From Natrialba aegyptia DSM 13077 (GTDB taxonomy: Archaea; Halobacteriota; Halobacteria; Halobacteriales; Natrialbaceae), in assembly GCF_000337535.1 (NCBI RefSeq), contig NZ_AOIP01000015.1, positions 451,259 through 515,258 on the forward strand: a stretch of 64,000 nt of DNA, read 5' to 3'. Positions 44,401 to 53,710 of this stretch are shown here, piece after piece. Below the pieces are notes generated by a model. The model was not told where the DNA came from. It was given only the letters and a program-made list of their open reading frames with translations, and did no database searches. How positions within the stretch are numbered: position 1 is the first letter of the stretch; each line of letters begins with the position of its first letter. Both the position numbers and the translations under genes were made by a program.

Positions 44401-45435
44401 ATGGAGCTCTCGGTAGTCGTCTCGACGCTCAACGACCGAGAGCAGTTGCTCTCCTGTCTCGATGCACTCGCCGAGCACACGCCAGCGACGACCGAAGTGA
44501 TCGTCGTCAACGGCCCCTCTTCCGACGGCACGACCGGTGTCGTCCGCGACCGGCCCGATGTCGACGTTCTCGTCGAAATCTCCGAGCGGAACGCAAACGT
44601 CTCCCGAAACGTCGGCTTCAGCGTTGCAACCGGCGACGTAATCGCCTTCCTCGACGGCAGCTACGCCGTCGAACCGACCTGGCACCAGGCCATCGAGCAG
44701 GCACGCGCGGATGGAACGGATGTGGTAACCGGTCCCGCGGTTACAGCGGGGGAACCGATACAGTCACCCGACGAGACGGACGCGGACACAACCACCGCAG
44801 CCGGCGCGGCCAGCACAGCTACTCCATCGAGTTCCCCTAGCACGCCCAGCACACCCAGCGAACCCAGCCACCCCGCTGCAATCGACGGCCCCGCACAACC
44901 CCACACCAAAACCATCGCCGGCCGCTCGATCACGCTCATCAACGGGGACAACGTCGCATTCGATCGAACCGTTCTCGACGCACTCGACGGCTTCGACGAA
45001 TACCTCGAAACCGGCGGCGACCGAGACTGCGCCCACCGGATCGCCGGACTCGGATTCGATACTAACTGGCGACACCAGATGGCCGTCCGTACCGAACTCG
45101 GAGCCGACGGTGGGACGATGACCGAACTCGATTGGGGGACGACCTACCGGGCACTCTCCTATCGGCTTGCGAAGAACTACGGCCCGCGACCGACGGTCGT
45201 CGCTCGGACGGTCGGCAGTGCACTCCGTGACGGGTTTAGCGGGGCTCGACGAATCGTCTCCGGTGAGGTGACACCGACTGGGTGGCTATCCGACGGAACG
45301 GACGTGGTTCAAAACGCGGCTCGCGGATTTGTAGACGGAACTCGTGCCCGCTACGGCGATCGGACGGCTCAGCGGAACCCGAACGGAATCTCGGTCAGAC
45401 ACGACCGCGCTGTTCGCGTGTACGACCGGCGGTAG
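44401..45435 (+). CDS. Family 2 glycosyltransferase
   Basis: A 344-residue GT-A fold enzyme. N-terminal LSVVVSTLNDREQLLSCLDA and NGPSSDGT contain the nucleotide-sugar loop. SRNVGFSVATGDVIAFLDGS carries the DxS/DxD-type motif, and GFDEYLETGGDRDCAHR is the acceptor-side E/DD region. A Ser/Pro/Thr-rich insertion (about 120-160) is unlike the family. Such enzymes build lipid-linked glycans for S-layer and archaellin N-glycosylation. TTTTTAC lies about 28 nt upstream. Confidence 0.88.
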   Translation: MELSVVVSTLNDREQLLSCLDALAEHTPATTEVIVVNGPSSDGTTGVVRDRPDVDVLVEISERNANVSRNVGFSVATGDVIAFLDGSYAVEPTWHQAIEQARADGTDVVTGPAVTAGEPIQSPDETDADTTTAAGAASTATPSSSPSTPSTPSEPSHPAAIDGPAQPHTKTIAGRSITLINGDNVAFDRTVLDALDGFDEYLETGGDRDCAHRIAGLGFDTNWRHQMAVRTELGADGGTMTELDWGTTYRALSYRLAKNYGPRPTVVARTVGSALRDGFSGARRIVSGEVTPTGWLSDGTDVVQNAARGFVDGTRARYGDRTAQRNPNGISVRHDRAVRVYDRR

Positions 45436-45507
45436 CGATCGGGCGCAGTCGGGATCCCGTCGGCACGAGACGCCGATCGGCGATCGATAACCGATACTGC
45501 TCGCTCC

Positions 45508-46470
45508 TTACTCGGGATCGAACCCGCCAGCGAGTTCATCGAGGACGAACAGTGCGAGTGCACCGAGGGCCGCCCACACGACGGTCAGGAAGATGACGGT
45601 GGGGGACCAGGCGTGCGTATCGGCGATTTCGTGAAGCGGCGCGGGAACGGAGCCGGCGATCAGGCCGACGAGGAACAACATCGTGAGCGTCCAGTGCCGG
45701 TCGAGCGACGCGCGGACGACGCGGGCGATCGTGACGAGGCCGACGACGCCGCCGATGACGAAGAGGATCACGGTCGTGCCCGGGGCGACGAGCGTCTGGA
45801 GCGTTCCCGTCGTCGAGACGAGTTCGTGAAGCGCGTCGAGGAACGCGTGTAGTTCGGACATCAGGTAGACGTACTGGCCGAGGAGGATCAGGATGAGCGA
45901 GCCGGAGACGCCGGGTAGAATCATGGCGCTGACGGCGAAAGCGCCGGCAAGGAGGGTGCGGACGGGGCCCTGTCCGGGGAGTTGGAGGACGTTGCTGGCG
46001 ACGAGTAAGGCGAGACCGGTACCAGCGCCCGCGGCGAGGACGTGTTCGGCGGTCGAGAACGGGAGGCTTCGAAAGAGGACGACGGCGGAGGCGGCGATCA
46101 GGCCGATAAAGAACCCGAAGAGTGCGAGGGGGTGTGAGGTTGCGAGCGAAGTGACGACGCTGCCGACGATTGCAATGGCAGTGAACACGCCGACGCCGAG
46201 CGGAAGCAAGAACGGGAGATCGAGTTCGAGGAGGGCTTCGCGTGCCCGGACGCGGCGGTCGGGATCGTAGCCGCGAAGGATGTCGAGGAGGCGGCCGGGC
46301 GTGAAGGCGGTGACGGCGGTGATCAGACGGCTATAGAAGCCGAGGAGGAGTGCGATGGTGCCGCCGGAGACGCCGGGGAGGGCGTCGGCGGTGCCCATGC
46401 AGAGGCCGTAGCAGTAGATTCGGAGGATCGCGAGGCGGTCGCCGACGCGCTGGGTGAGGTTATATCCCAT
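45508..46470 (-). CDS. DUF368 membrane protein, polyprenyl-phosphate translocase type
   Basis: A 320-residue protein with 8-9 hydrophobic segments. The duplicated re-entrant motif is visible: GTADALPGVSGGTIALLLGF near the N-terminus and SAMILPGVSGSLILILLGQY in the middle. Bacterial DUF368 proteins (PopT) recycle undecaprenyl phosphate across the membrane. In an archaeon the substrate would be dolichyl phosphate, fitting the glycosyltransferase next door. The two genes are convergent, so the link is by neighbourhood only. Confidence 0.9.
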   Translation of the reverse strand: MGYNLTQRVGDRLAILRIYCYGLCMGTADALPGVSGGTIALLLGFYSRLITAVTAFTPGRLLDILRGYDPDRRVRAREALLELDLPFLLPLGVGVFTAIAIVGSVVTSLATSHPLALFGFFIGLIAASAVVLFRSLPFSTAEHVLAAGAGTGLALLVASNVLQLPGQGPVRTLLAGAFAVSAMILPGVSGSLILILLGQYVYLMSELHAFLDALHELVSTTGTLQTLVAPGTTVILFVIGGVVGLVTIARVVRASLDRHWTLTMLFLVGLIAGSVPAPLHEIADTHAWSPTVIFLTVVWAALGALALFVLDELAGGFDPE

Positions 46471-46747
46471 CGATTGCGTGGAGGTGTGACCGCATCGTGT
46501 GCAGGGCTGGCGATCGGGAGGGTCGTCCGTGGTCCATACGTAGCGGGTATTGAGGCACGACCATAAATGGCGTCACTCCTTGCAGGAGTCGAGTTAGTGT
46601 GGCAACAGAACGGCGCGGGGATTATCGTAACGACGGGAAAGACCGGGCGGAGGACGGTCAGTGGACAGTCGCTGGAACGGAGGGGGAAGACGGAGCAGAG
46701 GGCGAAGACTGGAGGACGACGGTAAAAAACCGATGCCGTCGATCTAA

Positions 46748-47572
46748 CTACACGTAGGCGTCCGGTGCGAGCGCGTCGATCACGCGACAGGCGTTCTTCG
46801 AAAAGGCACGCCAGAGTTTGTCCTCCGAGACATCGAGCGTGAGGATTTCCATGACGGCGACGTTCGGATGACAGGCGGGCGCGCCGCTTCCGAAAAGAAC
46901 TCGATCCGGGTGTTCGAGCAGGGCGCGCTCGAGGAGGTCACGGTACTTGACGAAACTCGTCTCGACGTAGCAGTCGTCGAACTCGGCGAGCAGATCGATC
47001 GTCTCGTGCATTTTCGAGCGATCCAGGGGATGCCCGCCGAAGTGAGCGATAATAACGGGAAACGAGCGGCCAAGGATCGTCTCCGCGAGTTCAGCTGGCG
47101 TCGCGTCGGCGCTACCACGGACGAGCAGGGGAAGGCCGGTTTCTTCGAGCGTGTCGAGGACGTCCTCGTCGGGGAGGTCGTCGGTGAGGGGGTCGAGGAC
47201 GAAGCCGTGAAACCGGTCGTCGTAGGCGTATTTTTCGACGTCTTCGGGGGTCGTGTGGAACTCTTTGCGGCGAGCGACGGCGTTGTGGAGACAATTCGTT
47301 GCGGTGCTGCCGAGGCGGCGAGTGCCGTTGATGCGAGCGAACGCGACGAACGGACGGTCGACGCTTCGTCTGGCGACCCCGTTGTTCGGGGCGACGTAGC
47401 TCGTTTCCGGCGTCGCCGGCGGGAAGACGATCGACCTGGTGATTCCCGCCTGACGCATCTCCCGTTCGAGTCGGTCGGGGGTGATCGACCGACCGCGGGG
47501 CTGCTCGCGTCGATCGGGCGTGAGCCGTGCGTAGCTATCGACGACGCGAAACCCGTGTTCCAGCTCCAGCAT
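46748..47572 (-). CDS. Amidohydrolase-family TIM-barrel protein (PF04909-like)
   Basis: A 274-residue protein. FPVIIAHFGGHPLD, FDDCYVETSFVKYRDLLERA and HPDRVLFGSGAPACHPNVAV correspond to the later metal and substrate strands of amidohydrolase_2 enzymes (AHFGG, then GSGAP in place of the usual GSDxP). The usual early H-x-H of the metal site is not obvious near the N-terminus (FRVVDSYARL), so catalysis may differ. Substrate unknown. Confidence 0.75.
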   Translation of the reverse strand: MLELEHGFRVVDSYARLTPDRREQPRGRSITPDRLEREMRQAGITRSIVFPPATPETSYVAPNNGVARRSVDRPFVAFARINGTRRLGSTATNCLHNAVARRKEFHTTPEDVEKYAYDDRFHGFVLDPLTDDLPDEDVLDTLEETGLPLLVRGSADATPAELAETILGRSFPVIIAHFGGHPLDRSKMHETIDLLAEFDDCYVETSFVKYRDLLERALLEHPDRVLFGSGAPACHPNVAVMEILTLDVSEDKLWRAFSKNACRVIDALAPDAYV

Positions 47573-47686
47573 CCCATCCCATCGTTTCGAGTCGAACCAT
47601 ATTTTGCTACCGACTTCGTCGTTACGCGGGTCACGCGGGCACGCGATACAGGGAATCGCAAGACGGAGTGGGTGCGAGAGGGAAAC

Positions 47687-47696
47687 GCTTATATAG
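47687..47696 (+). promoter_or_regulatory. Strong promoter of the thermosome gene
   Basis: GGAAACGCTTATATAG combines a purine-rich BRE-like GGAAAC with a near-ideal TATA box (TTATATAG) about 38 nt before the ATG. This predicts a short leader of about 10-15 nt and strong expression, as known for archaeal chaperonin genes. Confidence 0.55.
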
Positions 47697-47730
47697 AAGT
47701 GCTGACGACATAGTTAGTGAGGATTCAGCT

Positions 47731-49308
47731 ATGGCACAACAGCGACGCATGGGCGGACAGCCTATGTTCATTATGAGCGAGGATAGTCAGCGAACACAGG
47801 GCCGGGACGCCCAATCGTCCAACATCATGGCCGGCAAGGCGGTCGCCGAGTCGGTACGGACGACCCTCGGCCCCCGCGGCATGGACAAGATGCTCGTCGA
47901 CTCGGGCGGCGAGGTCGTCATCACCAACGACGGGGCGACCATCCTGAACGAGATGGACATCGAACACCCCGCGGCCCAGATGATCGTCGAAGTCGCCGAG
48001 ACCCAGGAAGAGGAGGTCGGCGACGGGACGACGACCGCGGGCGTAATCGCTGGCAACCTGCTCGGGGAGGCCGAAGACCTCATCGAACAGGACGTCCATG
48101 CGACGACCATCGTCGAGGGCTACCACGAAGCCGCCGAGATCGCCCTCGACGCCATCGACGAACAGATCAGCGAGGCCGCCGTCGACGACGAGGTCCTGAA
48201 ACAGGTCGCCGAATCCAGCATGACCGGCAAGGGCACCGGCGGTCTCACCGCCGAATCGCTCGCAGAAACGGTCGTCGAGGCCGTCCGCCACGTCGAATCC
48301 GACGAGGGCGTCGCCCGCGAGAACGTCACCGTCCACACCCAGATCGGTGCCTCCTCGAACGCGACCGAACTCGTCCCGGGCATCGTCATCGACGAGGAGC
48401 CCGCCCACGACGGCATGCCGACCGAGATCGAAGACGCCTCGATCGCCGTCCTCGACGTCGAACTCGGCGTCCGCACCGGCGACGTCGACGCCGAGTACGC
48501 CATCGACTCCATCGACCAGCTCAACGCCGCCATCGACGCCGAGGAAAGCGAAGTCCAGGGCTACGCCGAAACCGTCGCCGAAAGCGGCGCTGACGTCGTC
48601 GTCACTACCGAAGATGTCGACGACCGCGTCAGTACGTTCCTCGCCAACGAGGGCATCCTCGTCTTCGAGAACGTCGGCAGCAGCGACACCGCGGACATCC
48701 TCTCCGCAACCGGCGCAACCCGCGTCGGCGCACTCGACGACCTCGAAGAAGCCGACTTCGGCAAAGCCGACCGCATCCGCACCGCGAACTTCGGCGACGA
48801 CGACCTCGCGTTCGTCGAGGGCGGCGCGGCCGCCGAAGCCGTCACCGTCTTCGTCCGCGGCGGCACCGAACACATCGTCGACGAACTCGAGCGCGCGATC
48901 GGCGACGCACTCGACGTCGCCGCGACCGCACTCGCCTCCGGTGAAGTCGTTCCCGGCGCTGGCGCGACCGAAATCGCCATCGCAAACAAGATCCGCGAGG
49001 AAGCCGCCGGTATCGAGGGCCGCAAACAGCTCGCCGTCACCGCCTTCGCGGACGCGCTCGATGTCGTCCCGCGGACGCTCGCGGCGAACACCGGCCAGGA
49101 CCCGATCGACGCGCTCGTCGATCTCCGCGCCGCGCACGACTCCGAGGGCCGCGCCGGCCTGATCACCGATGGCGAAGACGTGACCATCGACGACCCGCTC
49201 GAGTTCGGCGTCGTCGATCCGGCAGATGTCAAGCGCGAAGCGATCGAGAGTGCGACCGAGGCTGCGACGATGATCGTCAGAATCGACGACGTCATCGCCG
49301 CGGAATAA
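47731..49308 (+). CDS. thsA: Thermosome (group II chaperonin) subunit without GGM tail
   Basis: A 525-residue group II chaperonin. ATP-site motifs [17 protein letters not shown] (66-70) and GDGTT (97-101) are intact, as is [12 protein letters not shown] in the C-terminal equatorial domain. It assembles into an 8- or 9-fold double ring that folds proteins. It ends [11 protein letters not shown] and lacks the Gly/Met-rich tail common in haloarchaeal subunits. H. volcanii has one of three subunits (CCT3) without that tail, so this may be the CCT3-type paralogue rather than the main one. Confidence 0.92.
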   Translation: MAQQRRMGGQPMFIMSEDSQRTQGRDAQSSNIMAGKAVAESVRTTLGPRGMDKMLVDSGGEVVITNDGATILNEMDIEHPAAQMIVEVAETQEEEVGDGTTTAGVIAGNLLGEAEDLIEQDVHATTIVEGYHEAAEIALDAIDEQISEAAVDDEVLKQVAESSMTGKGTGGLTAESLAETVVEAVRHVESDEGVARENVTVHTQIGASSNATELVPGIVIDEEPAHDGMPTEIEDASIAVLDVELGVRTGDVDAEYAIDSIDQLNAAIDAEESEVQGYAETVAESGADVVVTTEDVDDRVSTFLANEGILVFENVGSSDTADILSATGATRVGALDDLEEADFGKADRIRTANFGDDDLAFVEGGAAAEAVTVFVRGGTEHIVDELERAIGDALDVAATALASGEVVPGAGATEIAIANKIREEAAGIEGRKQLAVTAFADALDVVPRTLAANTGQDPIDALVDLRAAHDSEGRAGLITDGEDVTIDDPLEFGVVDPADVKREAIESATEAATMIVRIDDVIAAE

Positions 49309-49372
49309 CTCGCTCTCGCCTTTTCTTCGGTTTCCGTACTGTGTCGGCGACTCTGACTGGCCAATAATGTTA

Positions 49373-49384
49373 AGTGTTAACACT
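49373..49384. promoter_or_regulatory. 12-bp palindrome in the HalOD1 promoter
   Basis: AGTGTTAACACT is a perfect palindrome. It overlaps the 3' side of a TATA-like AATGTTAAG (49366-49374) and ends 17 nt before the ATG at 49402. A dimeric repressor bound here would occlude the promoter. Confidence 0.45.
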
Positions 49385-49401
49385 CGAGACTACCGATCGT
49401 T

Positions 49402-49776
49402 ATGTCCGGCATGGCCCCTTCAGATCGACTGACGCCGGTCGCCGAGGCGGTTGACCAAACCGTCTACTACAACGCCGAGAGCGAGACCTATCACATGTGG
49501 TGTGATGAAAGCGAGTACGAGCCGGTAACGACGGCACTTCCCCTCGCGGTCTCGTCGATTCATGGCGTCGATCCAGCCGCCCTCGAGCCACTCGCGGACA
49601 GCATCGATCCGGACGCTCTGAACGCACTCGTCGTCGACTGGTGTGAGACGACACGACAGTGCGCAGTCGACGAGCGAACAGGCTCGGTCTCGTTTTGCTT
49701 CTCACAATGTGAGATTACGATTTACGACGATGGGGAGATCGTCATCTATCCAGATCGAGCGACGTTAGTGAGCTAA
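49402..49776 (+). CDS. HalOD1 domain protein
   Basis: A 124-residue protein consisting of one HalOD1-type domain (VVSSIHGVDP-like segment AVSSIHGVDPAALEPLADSI, then DPDALNAL and the beta hairpin QCEITIYDDGEIVIY). HalOD1 is a haloarchaea-specific output domain, often in signal-transduction proteins; its molecular role is unknown. Cys residues (WCDE, DWCETTRQC, SFCFSQC) are unusually many for a protein of this size. Confidence 0.8.
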   Translation: MSGMAPSDRLTPVAEAVDQTVYYNAESETYHMWCDESEYEPVTTALPLAVSSIHGVDPAALEPLADSIDPDALNALVVDWCETTRQCAVDERTGSVSFCFSQCEITIYDDGEIVIYPDRATLVS

Positions 49777-49796
49777 CAACGCGTCGGGGCTGCTTT

Positions 49797-50648
49797 TCAC
49801 GCCGATTCGAGGGTGACTGATGCACCGACTGCCAGGCCGAACGTCTCGTCCCCGCGTCCCTGGTTCACGTCGAGTTCAACGTAGCCGTGGCTCCCGACCG
49901 TCGCAAGTTGCTCCCCGACGGGGACGGCTCCAAAGGTCGTTGCGACCGGCACCCGCTCGCCGTTTACACGCACGTGTTCGCAGTCCGCAAGGAACGATCC
50001 CGGAACGTTCGTGATCGCGTTTCCGAAGTCGTCGACGACCAGCACCTCGCCGGTTGCGCGACCGTCCGCGACCGTCGCGTCCGGCAGTGTGAGCGGCGTC
50101 ACGGTCGACGTTGGCTCGAGAAACGCGAGTTCGGTGAGCACATCGAGGCGGTCGAGGCCAAACTCGTGGATGTCGCCGGCAGCGGGGGCGAAGACGTCTC
50201 GACCGTGGAAGGTGGTGTATGGTGAACTCGGGCCGGGCGGGTCGGTGGCTTGCTGGTGGCCGGCGACGGCTGGCGGATCGAGTTGTGTGTCGTCGATGAT
50301 GTATGCGTCGAGTCCGGAGCCGATGGTCGGCTCGGAAGCGCTGGTCGTTGCTGCAAGTCGGCGGGCAGCAGGGAGCAAGACGCCATTGTCGGGGCCGACG
50401 AGGACGTGATCGCCTGCGCGGATAGTGAGTGCATTTCGGTCGGTGCCGACGCCGGGATCGACGACGACGAGGTGGACGGCGGAGGGGAAGTACGGGAGCG
50501 TCTCGTGGAGCCAAAAGGCGGCTGCTCGGATGTCCTGCCGCGGAAAGTCGTGGGCGACGTCGACGAGTCGAGCCGCGGTACGCTGCGAGAGGACGCCGCG
50601 CATCGCTGCCGGATAGGGGGTGCCGAAGTCTGAGGAGAGTGTAATCAT
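49797..50648 (-). CDS. SAM hydrolase/hydroxide adenosyltransferase (DUF62)
   Basis: A 283-residue protein of the duf62/S-adenosyl-L-methionine hydroxide adenosyltransferase family: N-terminal ITLSSDFGTPYPAAMRGVL, VHLVVVDPGVGTDRNALTIR, VGPDNGVLLPA and VLVVDDFGNAITNV. It hydrolyses SAM to adenosine and methionine. Its ATG overlaps the stop of nadM by 4 nt, so the two are translationally coupled. The product suggests a role in adenosine/SAM balance. Confidence 0.93.
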   Translation of the reverse strand: MITLSSDFGTPYPAAMRGVLSQRTAARLVDVAHDFPRQDIRAAAFWLHETLPYFPSAVHLVVVDPGVGTDRNALTIRAGDHVLVGPDNGVLLPAARRLAATTSASEPTIGSGLDAYIIDDTQLDPPAVAGHQQATDPPGPSSPYTTFHGRDVFAPAAGDIHEFGLDRLDVLTELAFLEPTSTVTPLTLPDATVADGRATGEVLVVDDFGNAITNVPGSFLADCEHVRVNGERVPVATTFGAVPVGEQLATVGSHGYVELDVNQGRGDETFGLAVGASVTLESA

Positions 50649-51163
50649 TCGCCGTTCGAGTCGGAATCGCTGACCATTTGAATGCGTTCGAGACCGTTGG
50701 TTTCGTCGACGACTTCGGCGACGGCTTCGGGGACGAGGGCTTCCCAGTCGCCGTCGTTGATCATGCGTTCGCGGACTTCCGAGCCTTCGAGTACGTCGCG
50801 GTTGAACATCGGCGACTGGCGGATATCGATGCCGGCTTCGCGAAACAGTTGGATGACGAGCGGATTGTTCGAGTAGGCGACATCGAAGTCCGGGCTCATG
50901 CTCTGGACGTGGCTCACCCAGACGGAGTTCCGATCGAGGTCCTCGATGGGGACGGCGTAGGTCACGAGGTCGGTGTCGACGAGGGACTTGGTGATCATCA
51001 TGATCCGTTCGCCGGCGGTGAACGGGTTTCGAACGGTGTGTGAGTGGTCGGCACTTCCGATGCCGAGTACGAGTTCGTCGACGTCTGCTGCGATTCGTTC
51101 GACCATGTTGTAGTGGCCGTTGTGGAAGGGCTGAAATCGACCGATGTAGAACCCCCGTGTCAT
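50645..51163 (-). CDS. nadM: Nicotinamide-nucleotide adenylyltransferase
   Basis: A 172-residue archaeal NadM. GRFQPFHNGH (8-17) is the nucleotidyltransferase signature, and GSEVRERM near residue 130 is the second ATP-binding motif. It makes NAD (or deamido-NAD) from NMN (or NaMN) and ATP. The start is the ATG of MTRGFYIGRFQ; an ATG three codons upstream (51172) is less likely. The gene overlaps the SAM hydrolase gene. Confidence 0.95.
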   Translation of the reverse strand: MTRGFYIGRFQPFHNGHYNMVERIAADVDELVLGIGSADHSHTVRNPFTAGERIMMITKSLVDTDLVTYAVPIEDLDRNSVWVSHVQSMSPDFDVAYSNNPLVIQLFREAGIDIRQSPMFNRDVLEGSEVRERMINDGDWEALVPEAVAEVVDETNGLERIQMVSDSDSNGE

Positions 51164-51451
51164 GCCGAACAATGTTCGGGCAGTACGCTTAAGCGTGGCG
51201 AGTTACGGCACTGTGGAAGAATTACTGGGCGGATCGAGAGTGGGAACGAACCGGTACCGGTGAAACGACTCGAAAGCGGGCGGGAGCCGTTGGGTGCCCA
51301 TCACGTTCTGGGACGACGGCCAGACTCGGTGGCGGATCAGAAACGAACGCACATGGCCCAGAACTGGCGTTTTCGGCACTACTAGCGGTTCTTCATATGG
51401 AGAAAGTATATCAGTGGCAATCCCTTCGAATCAGATACCGAACAGAGTTCT

Positions 51452-53695
51452 ATGAGCAACGATACGAACGCTGACGACCCTCCCGAGGACGCCTCTGGGA
51501 CTGTGCCACGCGAAGAGCAGGCACAGGACGAGGAGCGTGAGCGTGGACGGGAGTCCGAGCGTGTGCAGGACGGGCGCGACCGTGAGCGCTCGCCGCAGAC
51601 GTCATCTCCCCCGGAGTCTACGCCGCAGTCGCAGTCACAGTCCACGGAGCGTCAGGGAGAACGGTCGCCGACCGACGGTGACGAAGATACTGCCGGTGAC
51701 GACAATCGGCCCGACGATACCGACGATGTCGAGACCGTCGACGATCTCGGCAGTTCCGTCGAGGTCGATCCGGGCGTCGAGGTAGACGAGGAGATCGCCG
51801 AAGACGACCTTCTGGGCGGTCTCAAAATCGACTCGACGGAAGATATCGAGGTTCCGGATCGGCTCGTCGATCAAGTTATCGGACAGGACGAAGCACGAGA
51901 CATCATCATCAAGGCGGCAAAACAGCGCCGTCACGTGATGATGATCGGCTCGCCGGGGACCGGCAAGTCGATGCTGGCGAAGGCGATGAGTCAACTCCTG
52001 CCGAAAGAGGAGTTACAGGACGTGCTGGTCTATCACAACCCGGACGACGGGAACGAGCCGAAGGTGCGGACCGTTCCCGCCGGAAAGGGTGAGCAGATCA
52101 TCGACGCGCACAAAGAGGAAGCGCGAAAGCGCAACCAGATGCGCTCGATCTTGATGTGGATCATCATCGCAGTCATCATCGGGTACGCGATCATCAGCCC
52201 CGTCAACCCCCTCCTTGGCATTCTCGCAGCGGGGATCATCTGGCTGATCTTCCGGTACACCAGTCGCGGCACGGACGCGATGGTGCCGAACATGATCGTC
52301 AACAACGGCGACAAGCGGACCGCGCCGTTCGAAGACGCGACCGGTGCCCACGCCGGTGCGCTGCTGGGCGACGTGCGCCACGACCCGTTCCAGTCCGGTG
52401 GGATGGAGACGCCGTCTCACGACCGCGTCGAGCCGGGCTCGATCCACAAGTCCAACAAGGGCGTGCTGTTCGTCGACGAGATCAACACGCTCGACGTGCG
52501 CACCCAGCAGAAGCTCATGACGGCGATCCAGGAGGGCGAGTTCTCGATCACGGGCCAGTCCGAGCGCTCCTCGGGCGCGATGGTCCAGACCGAGCCCGTC
52601 CCCTGTGACTTCGTCATGATCGCCGCCGGGAACCTGGACGCGATGGAGAACATGCACCCTGCACTCCGGAACCGGATCAAAGGGTACGGGTACGAAGTGT
52701 ACATGGACGACACCATCGAGGATACGCCCGAGATGCGGCGCAAGTACGCCCGCTTCATCGCCCAGGAGGTCGAACGCGACGGCCGCCTGCCTCACTTCAC
52801 CCACGAAGCTGTCGAGGAACTGCTCCTCGAGGCGAAGCGTCGGTCGGGCCGGAAGAACCACCTGACGCTTCACTTCCGCAGTCTCGGTGGACTGGTCCGC
52901 GTCGCAGGCGACATCGCCCGCGCCGAGGATCGGGATCTGACCACCCGCGATGACGTGCTGCAGGCCAAAGGCCGCTCGCGCTCGATCGAGCAACAGCTCG
53001 CCGACGACTACATCGAGCGGCGCAAAGACTACGAGCTGCAGGTCACCGAGGACGGCGTCGAGGGCCGCGTCAACGGTCTCGCCGTCATGGGCGAGGACTC
53101 CGGTATCATGCTCCCCGTGATGGCCGAGATCGCGCCCGCACAGGGCGGCGGGCAGGTGATCGCCACCGGGAAGCTTCAGGAGATGGCCGAGGAATCGGTC
53201 CAGAACGTCTCCGCGATCATCAAGAAGTTCTCCGACGTGGACCTCTCGGAGAAGGACATCCACATCCAGTTCGTCCAGGCCGGACAGCAGGGTGTCGACG
53301 GCGACTCCGCCTCAATCACAGTGGCGACGGCCGTCATCTCCGCGCTCGAAAACATCCCGGTCGATCAGTCGATCGCGATGACCGGCTCGCTGTCGGTCCG
53401 CGGGGACGTCCTCCCCGTCGGCGGCGTCACGCATAAGATCGAAGCTGCCGCCAAGGCCGGCTGCAGCACGGTCATCATCCCCGCGGCGAACGAACAGGAC
53501 GTGATGATCGAAGACGAGTACGAGGAGATGATCGACATCGTACCGTGTTCGAACATCAGCGAAGTCCTGGATGTCGCCCTCGAGGGCGAACCCGAGAAGG
53601 ACTCGCTGCTCGACCGTCTCAAGTCGATCACCGGCACGGCGTTCGAGCAACAGTCGGTCGGCTCCGCCGGCGGCTCGAACCCGAGCCCGCAGTAA
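51452..53695 (+). CDS. lonB: Membrane-anchored ATP-dependent protease LonB
   Basis: A 747-residue archaeal LonB. After an acidic Gln/Ser-rich N-terminus, the AAA+ Walker A GSPGTGKS is at 166-173. Two inserted membrane spans follow at about 233-249 and 253-267 (WIIIAVIIGYAI and LLGILAAGIIWLIF). Walker B is GVLFVDEIN (337-345). The protease dyad is S619 in GVDGDSAS and K662 in GGVTHKIEAAA. In Haloferax LonB is essential and controls carotenoid/membrane lipid balance through phytoene synthase. Confidence 0.96.
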   Translation: MSNDTNADDPPEDASGTVPREEQAQDEERERGRESERVQDGRDRERSPQTSSPPESTPQSQSQSTERQGERSPTDGDEDTAGDDNRPDDTDDVETVDDLGSSVEVDPGVEVDEEIAEDDLLGGLKIDSTEDIEVPDRLVDQVIGQDEARDIIIKAAKQRRHVMMIGSPGTGKSMLAKAMSQLLPKEELQDVLVYHNPDDGNEPKVRTVPAGKGEQIIDAHKEEARKRNQMRSILMWIIIAVIIGYAIISPVNPLLGILAAGIIWLIFRYTSRGTDAMVPNMIVNNGDKRTAPFEDATGAHAGALLGDVRHDPFQSGGMETPSHDRVEPGSIHKSNKGVLFVDEINTLDVRTQQKLMTAIQEGEFSITGQSERSSGAMVQTEPVPCDFVMIAAGNLDAMENMHPALRNRIKGYGYEVYMDDTIEDTPEMRRKYARFIAQEVERDGRLPHFTHEAVEELLLEAKRRSGRKNHLTLHFRSLGGLVRVAGDIARAEDRDLTTRDDVLQAKGRSRSIEQQLADDYIERRKDYELQVTEDGVEGRVNGLAVMGEDSGIMLPVMAEIAPAQGGGQVIATGKLQEMAEESVQNVSAIIKKFSDVDLSEKDIHIQFVQAGQQGVDGDSASITVATAVISALENIPVDQSIAMTGSLSVRGDVLPVGGVTHKIEAAAKAGCSTVIIPAANEQDVMIEDEYEEMIDIVPCSNISEVLDVALEGEPEKDSLLDRLKSITGTAFEQQSVGSAGGSNPSPQ

Positions 53696-53710
53696 GCACA
53701 GACGAGACTA

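Noticed and set aside
47725-49383. 552-codon open frame on the minus strand
   Set aside because: Antisense of the thermosome gene. The VDDVDGV-like repetitive product comes from the GAC/GTC codons of the chaperonin.
49306-49400. Frameshift hiding the missing thermosome GGM tail
   Set aside because: No Gly/Met-rich codons follow the stop in any frame, so the short C-terminus is real.
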